The notes under the pieces were generated by a model. That model ran no database searches, was not told where the DNA came from, and saw only the letters and a list, made by a program, of their open reading frames with translations. From Pelargonium nanum (lineage: Eukaryota > Streptophyta > Magnoliopsida > Geraniales > Geraniaceae): DNA of 64,000 bases. The stretch spans positions 1 through 64,000 of the forward strand of contig JAYMTF010000028.1 in the NCBI GenBank assembly GCA_036897485.1. The letters run 5' to 3'. The position numbers were made by a program, and so were the translations under genes. This document shows, one piece after another, positions 30,037 through 39,115 of the stretch. Position 1 is the first letter of the stretch, and every line of letters starts with the position of its first letter.

Positions 30037-30045
30037 TGATGAAAT
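28140..30045 (-). repeat. Nested tandem duplications filling coatomer zeta intron 1
   Basis: Nearly all of intron 1 is repeated material. The phrase GATCAACAAAACCTCAGCAT with variants occurs near 28648, 28957, 29050, 29302, 29579 and 29815, followed each time by a CAAA-ACAGGCACAAA-type phrase. A larger unit of about 515 bp (29037-29560 and 29566-30045) includes the first coding exon, which is why that exon is present twice. A separate pair with CTGTTTCGCC/TAAG lies near 28145 and 28341. The copies are diverged, so the events are not all recent. Confidence 0.85.
29501..29524 (-). other. Second copy of coatomer zeta first coding exon
   Basis: The copy reads ATG GCT CAG TTC TCT ACC ACT TTC, then the donor GTGAGT. 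It differs from the outer copy at the fourth codon (F for Y) and by one silent change. The start context (CATCA before ATG) and the donor are intact. Upstream it lacks the outer copy's long CT leader and has no obvious TATA box, so it could serve as an alternative first exon only if transcription starts inside the intron. An acceptor-like CCAATAG lies upstream at about 29548. Confidence 0.7.
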
Positions 30046-30165
30046 GCGCGAGAGCAGAGAGAGAGAGAGAGAAGGTGGTGTGTGTGTTGTTTTGCTTCGT
30101 TTTTGCGCTAACGTGAGAGTTTGGTGTGAAACAGCCAACAGAAGAGTGATTGTGAAGGTCTTTGA

Positions 30166-30173
30166 TTTATATA
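30166..30173 (-). promoter_or_regulatory. TATA box of coatomer zeta gene
   Basis: TATATAAA on the coding strand lies about 130 bases upstream of the outer ATG. A CT-rich leader between them (about 30000-30075) is typical of plant housekeeping genes. Confidence 0.6.
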
Positions 30174-30415
30174 TTTTTTGAGAGAATAAAAATATTTTGT
30201 TATATTTATTTATTTACTGCAAAGTACGTATTAGGCCCACTGGGCGTAAATTACGTTCACTGCCCCCATTGAAATATTTTTGGGCCCAATGGACTATTTT
30301 CATCTGGGCCCAGGCCCATGTGCTTTCTTATCTTTTTTCTTGTTATTTTTTTTAAACTATCTTTTTTGCTTGTTATTTTTTTTAATCCCATTTTATTAGT
30401 GGGATTGTGTCAAGT

Positions 30416-30725
30416 TTTCAATTAGAAAAATGCTAAATGTACAAAATTTTGTACAATTTTTTTTGTACAAAATGACGTGGCAATCTAGGTGACGAATACT
30501 TTCTTTTTGTATTTTCGTAGTTTAAAATTAATTTTAACGAATAACAACACGACGTATATGATACCACCACCCTCCCATGAATTTCTAGCGCGAAGCGCCC
30601 GGTTATCAGACATATTGCACGCGTGGCGTGTTGTAATTCGGCCAAGTCACCAATATGATTTTTGATGTGTCATGTTTCATTTATTGACACATCATTTTGT
30701 ACATATAGCATTGCTCTTTCAATTA
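30416..30725. mobile_element. MULE-like MITE with 9-bp target duplication
   Basis: The 292-bp element spans 30425-30716 and is flanked by the identical 9-mer TTTCAATTA (30416-30424 and 30717-30725). The ends are inverted repeats of about 23 bp with 20 matches, built around AATGCTA-ATGTACAAAAT. There is no coding capacity. A 9-bp duplication with such ends is typical of non-autonomous Mutator-like elements. Unusually GC-rich bits lie inside (GCGCGAAGCGCCCGG, ACGCGTGGCGTG). It sits 250 bp upstream of the coatomer zeta TATA box. Confidence 0.82.
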
Positions 30726-31776
30726 TTGGAAGTTGTTATTTTTACTGAGAGAACGAATGTTTTTCTAAACTCTTGTATTTCAAATACTCATGAAGTCAAA
30801 ATTGTAACCAATTTTATAGTAGTCGGGCCTCGAACTCTGAGTGCCCCAGATTCAAATCCACATTGCTAGAATTCCAATACAAATCCTCGTTGTTTTCATA
30901 TATGATTTCAGCCGTATAGTTAAAGGAAAAAGAATTACAATCAAACTCTCATGCACCGAGATTCAGTTAAGCTAATAAAGAGATGTTACTTCACACATTA
31001 ACACCCAAACCCGTCCATATATTTGTGGACGCGGAGCGTCCGTCCAAATCCATTTTCTTTCTCTTGGCCGAGTCTCAGACTCTCACTTGTTAATTATTTG
31101 GGGAAACTTCTTGCTCTCAAATATAAGTGTATAATAACCAGCAAAATGCCATATACACCAATTTAGCCATCCAAAAACCCAACAAAAAAAAGTGAAATTT
31201 GAGATCATTGCTTTTGGCAATAAACAACCCAATTCTAGATGAACCCCATTCTTTTCTCTCTTTTTTCCAGCATCATATAAATGTTCAGAGCACACAAGAT
31301 TGCATGAAATGAAAAAACTTATGCAACATCTTGACACCATATGTGCTAGTTCCCAAGAGACTGCGAGCAAGCATAAATTACTACATTGTGTCTGTGAAAC
31401 ATCATCTAACACGTTCACGAAAATATCCCGCAAAAGTTCTCCATGGATATCCCAACAAAACCGAATCTGGTCAATTCATTGCATCGACAACAGACCATTT
31501 GTATATAACAAAATTGCCCCAAAAGAGACCAGGAAACATTGTCGCCATATAATTAATTCAGAAGCATCAAAATGAGGGAACGGGAGAGGAAATAACTTTG
31601 ATTCTCAATGAAAATTCTTCAAGATTTCAATGAAACCACAATCGCCTCTCGTTTTTTATTAGCGAAGTTACAACTCAAAGCAATCAAGTATCATCAACAA
31701 TACAACAACAATAGCTTTCCTATGTAACAACATTCTTGAAAGCAAAACACAAAGGCAGGAGGACAGACCTTGTTAC
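30726..31776. other. Spacer and 3' UTR of the 93-residue gene
   Basis: No gene is convincing here. The open frames at 31083-31575 overlap on opposite strands and show no recognisable domain. The 31620-31776 end is the likely 3' UTR of the minus-strand gene and contains an AATAAA signal at 31660-31655. Confidence 0.5.
31655..31660 (-). terminator. Poly-A signal AATAAA
   Basis: AATAAA on the minus strand lies about 117 bases past the stop codon of the 93-residue gene, a usual distance for a plant near-upstream element. Confidence 0.5.
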
Positions 31777-33339
31777 TTAAGATGAATCACTATCTTTGGA
31801 TTCTTTATGAGGATGAATTGCTTCGACAACAGCCTCGATTTCTTCCTTTACTCTATGAAACACGTTTGGCCCTTTGACTTCATCTGAGTCAGTGTTCTCA
31901 TCAATGTCATCACTTGTTCCATGCGTTTCCTTGTGATGCTTCGGGGTGTGAATTATTGCCTTGATCTCTTCTTTAGCTCTTTCCATTATGTTTGGGGCTT
32001 TCACATCTTTGTCTTCCACTTCATAAGAGAAAAAACACGGTGAAAAAACTTGAATGCTAATAGTCATTTATTAAAATATAATACAATAAAAACGAGCTCC
32101 TTAGGCCAGCAATGGATGCAAAAGCTGCCTACGATATTTCTTCAATTGAGATCCACCGTAACAAAAACAACCAAGTCATTAGCCAAACAAAGCTTAAGAC
32201 GGCAATATGAAGTCCCTGTATGGTCTGTTTGGATTACTGGAATTGAGTCAAATCACAAAATTGGATTTAGCAAAAATCCAATAGGATTCAAAACATGCCG
32301 GAAACATCAAACCCAAGAATCCAAAACAACCTTAGCAACATTCATTAGAAAATTCTACTCGTATACTCCTCCTCCACTCCATACTACCTAATTAACACTA
32401 TCTTCTCAATTAAGTTAGCGCTACTTCGATTTTAAATCAGGCTGTTTCTGCTTATTGAATGCTCTCACCTTTCCTTACACGATCACCAACCTCACTGCGC
32501 TGGACACCCCCAAATCACCTTTCAAAGTTCTCCCTCATTTCTTCAACTTAAGCTACCACAACTTGTGCTTGGATATTCTTCTACTAGTTTTTCCCTCCTC
32601 CATTCCATACTACTTCACGCTATCTTCGCCATTACGTTAGCGCTACTTCTTTCTATTTCAACTTAGGCCGTTTCTGCTTATGCTTAAGCTACCATAACAA
32701 GTGCTTGGATAGTTTCTTTCCTAATCGTATTCTTCACCTCAACTTAACTCTACCTAATGCTATCTTCTCCATTAAGTTAGCGCTACTTATTTCCATCTTA
32801 GCTTCCGCCATTTCTACTTATCGAATTCTCTCACATCTCCTCACACAATCACCAACCTCCCAACGCTACTTAAGCTCCCACAACTCGTGCTCGGATAGTT
32901 TCATTCCTAATTGTATCCTTCTCGACTTCACCACAAATCCACATAAATTAATCATTTCATTCATTTGGGGCTAATCATCTCCACTAAAACATCATCAAAA
33001 CCCAAAAAATTACCATAATCACAATTATCACCACTAAAATATCAGTGAACACAACAAGAATTGCCACAAACTGTAAACTGATCAAGATTAGACCTTTCCT
33101 GAATAATAATAAAAATACGCATAAACCCAAATCTGGGTTTACTGTAAATTCCATAACAGCGAAATTTTTTTGACGATTTGACAAATTTTCAGCAACAATC
33201 GAAAGTAAAGCAAATAAGAATTTATAGATAAGATTATAAAAAATATATGATTTTACGATAAATTAATGAAATAGAAGCTCAAATCTGAAGAAAAATCACC
33301 TGCTGGAGAATCATTTCGCGCTGGATTCGGTTCCGCCAT
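31777..33339 (-). CDS. Small acidic helical protein with internal repeat, unknown function
   Basis: Two exons (33339-33300 and 32018-31777) give 93 residues. The protein is highly charged and has two copies of one pattern: VKAPNIMERAKEEIKAIIH (residues 19-37) and VKGPNVFHRVKEEIEAVVE (61-79), each followed by a His/Lys patch, with an acidic HGTSDDIDENTDSDE linker between. Both repeats look like amphipathic helices. There is no signal peptide or membrane segment. I believe similar small proteins occur in other plants, but I know of no assigned role. The acceptor used is AAG rather than CAG or TAG, yet it is the one that keeps the frame (G joined to TG GAA gives Val14). Intron 1 is 1281 bases and repetitive. 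Confidence 0.7.
32380..32945 (-). repeat. Tandem repeats in intron 1 of the 93-residue gene
   Basis: Three diverged units of about 170-240 bp share GTTAGCGCTACTT, CTGTTTCTGCTTAT, ACGATCACCAACCTC or ACAATCACCAACCTC, TAAGCTACCACAACTTGTGC and GCTTGGATA. Copies of GTTAGCGCTACTT start near 32415, 32636 and 32777. The array occupies the middle of the intron and touches neither exon. Confidence 0.75.
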
Positions 33340-34672
33340 TGAAGGTTCGTTGCAGAGCTCGGGTCCTATTTCAACTACTCGTACGTTTCTATGCAATGAT
33401 ATTACATCTTGGCCGTTGAAACGATGAGTGGTGACGTGGAAGAATCTATTACGGTTGAAGGTGACTACTGCGTGGGTGTTAATATCATGTGCAGATCACG
33501 TGACTTTCTCACGAGGACTACAAAATTGGGCCTATCATGATTGGGTTCTATTTTTGTAGCCCAAATCTATATTTATCTGCTGGGCCCTTTTGCTTGGCAA
33601 TTTGGGTTGGGTTTTTCGGACAAAATAGTCGTGAATTTTACATGTAAAATGTGCAGATTAACAACGATGCAATACAAAACCAATGGAAAGCGTCGCCAAA
33701 GAATTGGACTATCGTAACAAGTCCACGCATAAGTTGTGTGTGTGATTACTCGACACAACTTCAGTTGCAACCACTTGAACATGTCACTTTGTACAAAAAA
33801 ATACTATGCTTCAAATGGTAAGGACGAAATAGACGAATCAGCAATATTGCATTGCAAAACGAGGAAAAGGGGCATGGGTTCGCCCAACACATATACAATT
33901 CCAAATAGGTGAAGTGTTGTCTTTCGAAACAAAGAAAGGGGTCGCCAAGAAAATGAAACATAGGGGCATGTCCATGCATAAGTCGTGTACGAGATTGTAT
34001 GATGCAACCACGATTTCAAGCATTTGAACATGGCAATTTGTCCCAATTAAACGAAAAGGCTTGAAATGATCAAAGACAAAATAGGCTAATCAACAATGTT
34101 CGATACAAAACGGAGGAAAGACCTTGCCATGCCAAGTCAAGATTATGTCACACCATTTGCTTAATCATGTCGAACCTCGTCAAGCAATTTTAAATCCAAC
34201 TATCTAAATGTGTTAATCGTATCGTGTAGTGTCACATCGTTCATAACTGAATAGTATTCGTACTTTAATAATTTAAGTCATATTCGTGTTGGCAGGGGAT
34301 GTGGAGAATTGGGCCTGAAAAGCCCATAATAGTCAATTTCAACTCAGGGCCCAATAAATTTTTGGCAACAAAATTCATGACTAGACAGGCCCGCAATTCA
34401 AGTACACCTGTCTTCCTTTCATTGGCCAGCGCATCGAACTCCGAATAACGTAAAAACGACGGCGTTGAACGTCAATTGTTTAATTTCATTTCTATTATTA
34501 TATATACGAAGCGTGCACAGAAAAATAAAAAAAGTCAAATTCAACCGTTGCAGTTTCTTTTGCACTTTATTTCAAATTTCAAAATTCGAACTGTCTCTTT
34601 TATATACACTCCACTCAGTTTCTGTTTCCATAAAACAGAAAACACTTTCGTTTCCGATTCTGTTTACCAAAA
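33340..34672. other. Divergent promoter region between the 93-residue gene and the IQD gene
   Basis: The two genes point away from each other, and their promoters share 1.3 kb. A decayed TGGCAA-type start lies at 33594 (GCTTGGCAATTTGGGTTGGG), and a decayed GGGGTGGCAA-type segment at about 34165-34290. Two similar stretches, each with a ...GCATAAGT-GTGT phrase and a CAAGCATTTGAACATG-type phrase, lie near 33725-33785 and 33975-34035, so part of this spacer is duplicated. No further gene is seen. Confidence 0.5.
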
Positions 34673-37575
34673 ATGGGCGGTTCCGGAAAATGGCTCAAGT
34701 CCTTAATCGCGCCGAAAAAGCCTCAATCAGTGACCGATCAAGTGAGATTTTAAGATTCAATCGCACAATTGTGTTTCAAATTTCTGTTTTTTGTTTCAGA
34801 TTTTAGTGTTTTACTGTGTTTTGAATCTTGGGTTGCGATTGATTTTTCAGGAAAGTGTTGGTGGAGATGGAAGGAGGAGGAGGTGGAAGCTGTGGAGGAG
34901 CTCATCGGAGGGGTTTGGGTCGGGAGTGAAGAGGGGACACGTGGCGGCATCTGAGGCGTCCGATTACTCCTACGCGGCGGATGATCTGCTGTTCACCGCC
35001 GCTGTGGCGGCTGTGGTCCGAGCTCCACCCAAAGATTTCTTGGTGATCAAGCAAGAATGGGCGGCGATTCGTATTCAGACAGCGTTTAGGGCTCTTCTGG
35101 TACTGTTCTGTAACTTGTATTTGTGTATGTTGTGGCTTTTTTAGTTGGCTTTAGGTTTAAGGTAGTTGATTTTGCAGGGTAAAGTTAGTGTTTTTTTTGT
35201 GCCACTTCATATTTTAGGTAAATGGGTGTTTGATTCTGTCACTGATTTCACTGATATTGTAGTTCTGTAATTTGAATTTGTGTGCTTTGTGGCTTTTTGA
35301 GTTTGCTTTAGGTTTAAGGTAGGTAATTTTGTAGTGTAGAATTAAGGTTTTTGTGGTACTTCAAATTTTAGGTCATTATGATGATCCGGACTCAGATTGC
35401 GGTCTTTTCTGGTTTTCGTAGTACTGTAACTTAAATTTATCTTTGGAGTTAGCTTTAGGTTCAAGGTAGGTAATTTCGTATGGTAAAGCTAGGATTTTTG
35501 TGGTACTTCAAATTTTAGGTCATTGATGAGAAGCTTTGAGCTGAATCAGTGTCAATGATGTGTAATGCTCTATGCATTTGGTTTTATGGGTTGGCTATTG
35601 GTCTATGCTCTGTAATTGTAAGGTAAAGCTAGTTTTATTCTTTTTTGGTACTTCTGGTTAGATTTAAGTTGAATCATAGCCAACTCTATGTAGTGCTCTA
35701 TGAATTTGGTTTTCTGGGTTAGGTTATATAGGTTTAAGGTATGTAACCCGTCATGTAAAGCTGTGTTTTTTTGGTACTTCAAATTTTAGGTTATTGACGG
35801 GAAGATTTAAGCTGAATCATTGCCAAATTTGATTTTCTGGGAGGTTTAAGCTATGATAATGTGTTGTAAAGCTAGGTGTTTTGTGACATTTCAGATTTTA
35901 GGTGATTGATGGCGATGATATGGGCTGAATCATTGTTAATACCATGTCAATTCGGTATTAATTTATTTGTAGATTTAAGGTTGCTATCCATATTTTTGGG
36001 AGATAAATTTTGACTTTTGAGCCATTGATGTGTCGAAGTTTGTAATTTTTATGGTTGCTGTGTTTCCTACTGGTAGGTAGTTGAGAGCTACCAGTAGTTA
36101 AGGTTAGCTTTATTCTTCAATGGAGAATTTCCAAAATTTGATATTTGAAAGGTAGCTTTATATTGAGATGCACCTGATTGTAGGGTTTGATAAATGGCAC
36201 CAATAACTATATGTGAGGCCGATAACAATTTTGCCCTACTGGCAACCAAGACATGATAGTTAAAGTCCTTCTCGAGTAATGCTCCTCATAGGATGAGATG
36301 TCATGTCTATGAAACTAATTGTTTGATGTTTTATTTCTTTGCCATTGTATGTTGAGATTTTCGATGTTTTTGAAATGCAGGCCAGAAGAGCTTTGAGGGC
36401 CTTGAAGGCAGTGGTGAGGATACAAGCTATATTTCGTGGCCGCAAGATTCGAAAGCAAGCCGCTATTACATTGAGGTGCATGCAGGCTCTTGTACGGGTT
36501 CAGGCTCGAGTGAGGGCACAATGTGTGAGGACAGAAGAGCAAGAACAGGATAATGAGCATCCTGACGAATCTGATCCCATTAAGCAAGCTGAGGTAGTAA
36601 AAGTTCAGTCAATCGTTGTTTTCACTGCAAAATATATTGTGTTGTTCATTATGAAGATACTGTCAAATAACGATTTCTTCTTATAACGGATACTTTTCAA
36701 ATTTTCAGCAAGGATGGTGTGCTAATCGGGGAACTATCGAGGAAGTTAAAGCCAAACAGAGAATGAGGCGAGAAGGAGCCATCAAGAGGGAGAGAGCAAT
36801 TGCATACGCACTCTCTAAACAGGTAATGAACTTTTTGTTTCTTGTTTTGTCTTGGTAAGAGATGATATAAAGAGAGCGAACGATTCATGTATAGTTTTCT
36901 TTATTTCAGCAGTTGAAATCGAGTGAAAGCCCGAATTTGAAAACAAACAAGTCACTTCCCTCTGTGAAACAACACAAACTGGATGATAATAGCTCGGGAT
37001 GGAGCTGGTTAGATCGTTGGGTGCCAGCGAAGCCATGGGAAAATGAAGATGTCCGAACAGACTCATCAGATATGACTCCTCCATTTTCAAGCCAGAGTAA
37101 AGATGGATATCGTTCATATTCGGGTGATTGTGACACAGTGAAAGTAAAAAGGAACAATGTCTCAACTCGAGTTTCTGCTAAACCTCCTAAAATTTGCCAA
37201 ATAACCCGTGCATCATCTTCAGACCCGACTTCTGAGTACGATGAGAGCTCAGCATCAACTTCATCTTCTTCAGTGGTCAGCAATGAGGAAAGCAACATCC
37301 GTAAACCGAGCTACATGAATCTAACTGAGTCAACTAAGGCTAAGCAGAGATCTTGGAAGTGTTCGTCTCGTGGTATGCAAAATCATTTGGCGGAGGATTT
37401 TCAGTATCTCAACAAATCTATTGCACTTCACAATGGAGATACAAGAAGTAGCGCCGGTTCTGATCCTTATTCTGGTCATTTGTGCAAAGATCTCTACCCT
37501 CCAATGCAATCGGGAAGACTTGAATGGATGAGGAACCAACGACAGATGAAGAATCTCTGCAAAGAAAGATGCTAA
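34673..37575 (+). CDS. IQ67-domain (IQD) calmodulin-binding protein
   Basis: IQD proteins bind calmodulin and act as scaffolds at microtubules, the plasma membrane or the nucleus, often with kinesin light chain-related partners. Five exons give 436 residues: 34673-34741, 34851-35099, 36381-36593, 36709-36822 and 36910-37575. The N-terminus [16 protein letters not shown] is typical of the IQD5-8 group. The IQ67 region (about residues 93-160) has the repeated IQ motifs [20 protein letters not shown] and [17 protein letters not shown], and is split by the conserved phase-0 intron between LL and ARR. The C-terminal 220 residues are serine-rich, basic and probably disordered, with [13 protein letters not shown] as a conserved IQD element. 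Intron 2 is expanded by tandem repeats. Which IQD it is cannot be fixed by eye. Confidence 0.92.
35100..35920 (+). repeat. Tandem repeats at the 5' end of IQD intron 2
   Basis: Six diverged units of roughly 110-160 bp share TTTAGGTTTAAGGTAGGTAA, TAAAGCTAG and TGGTACTTCAAATTTTAGGT. The first unit starts at the exon 2 donor itself: the first intron bases, GTACTGTTCTGTAACTTG, recur near 35259 (TAGTTCTGTAATTTG) and 35418 (GTAGTACTGTAACTTA). The array therefore includes copies of the 5' splice region. Confidence 0.75.
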
Positions 37576-38759
37576 AGCGGAGTTTATGTGTTACATTTCC
37601 AAGATTTCAACTACTTGTTGTCATTTATGATTCTGAAACCGCTCAAGCTGAACAAAAAGTTCAAAGTATCCAACTTGTTGACCTTTAATGTTCATCACTC
37701 TTTATCTGTATATGTGTGGTTTTGTTGCGAAGAAACTGATTGTCTAAATGGATTTGTGCTGATATAAAATGTGTGTGATAGCAAATTATGAAACATAATC
37801 GAAATTTGTAGTGAACCAACCTTCATTTTCTAGAATTGTGAAATGGTTTAAATATTTGTGCAACTTGAGATGAATGGAAAAACCATTACAGGTACCGAAT
37901 TAGCCTTGATTTCTCTTATTTACTGATAGAAACGAATGCTCTCCACCGGGTTTTAACTTGTGAGTGTGTTTTTTGCTCTGCAGATCCTGATCTGGCTCGC
38001 AGAGCTAAAATCAAGATTTTTGCAGTTGCTTCATCAACATCAAGAAACTATTTGCTGAAGTTGGTAAGTACCAAAACTTTATTATATGTCTGATAGAAAC
38101 ATAATATTCCTTCAAGAAGTGATTTTAATTGTATTATCATTATCATGGTAAAAAGTAATATGTATGTAAATATATATATGTATGTATGTATGTTTTATAT
38201 GCTGAAGTGAAGGTCATTTCTGAGGGTTGGTAAGTGCAAAACTCACTCTTCATATATGAAAACCTATATTACTATTGCCATGACAGAAACAGAACATTCC
38301 TTGAAAAAAAGTGATTAGCATTGCACACATATTCTCTCTAATTATGTCGCTTAACACGAAATGATTATAATTATTGGCTTAGCGTCATCAGATTATCGCG
38401 ATGTTCGTGGTAAAAAGTAAATTATACAAATATATGTTGTAATTACATAAAACACCTCCAAATATTGCCTACAAACGTTGAAGTCCACTTAAGAATTTTC
38501 CACGACAGTTAGCACCCTCTAGTTTACCTCCGTTGATATGTCAATTATATAGTTAACTATTATAATAAAAGACCATTTTACCCCTCATGTTCTTACAAAC
38601 AAGTACAAATCCTCCCAAAGTTAACACAAACACATCCGAATCAAAACAAAATTAAGGACAAAAAGGAGTTGAAGGTAAATTTGAGGGTGCTAAGAGCAGT
38701 GAAAAATTCTTTAGGAGAATTAAATGTTTGTGAACCGTACTTTGAAGTGTTTTGCGTAA

Positions 38760-39115
38760 TTACCCTTGTATATAACTATTATTTCTCCGCTATTCACCCT
38801 TTTTGCTAGAAGAACCACAAGTAGGCGTCAACATGAACATTGTGTACATGATGTAGAAATCGAAAAGTATAGCTACGTGTTTTGAGACACTGTATCTGGG
38901 TAGTATTCCATAACTACTAGACACCTTTTTTGCTAGAAGGACCACAAGTAGTACTAGACATCAGCATCAGCATTTTGTAACTGTGGTAGAAATCGAAAAG
39001 TCTAGTTATGTATTTTGAGACACCGTAACTGAGTAGTATTCCGTAATTACCCCTGTATATATATTATTGCTCCGCCATTCACGGTTTAGCTAGAAGGACC
39101 ACAAGTAGGCATATC
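38760..39115. repeat. Three-unit diverged tandem repeat downstream of IQD
   Basis: GCTAGAAG(A/G)ACCACAAGTAG occurs at about 38804, 38931 and 39089. Between copies are GTAGAAATCGAAAAGT, TTTTGAGACAC and GAGTAGTATTCC. The spacings are about 127 and 157 bp. No coding sense is visible. Confidence 0.8.

Noticed and set aside
31083-31575. Overlapping open frames on both strands between the coatomer and 93-residue genes
   Set aside because: They compete for the same DNA, lack domains and lie where a 3' flank is expected.
37978-38060. Exon-like stretch after a CTGCAG acceptor reading DPDLARRAKIKIFAVASSTS
   Set aside because: It is short, follows the complete IQD stop codon by 400 bases, matches no family I know and ends in a repeat. 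It could be a 3' UTR intron border, but nothing supports it.
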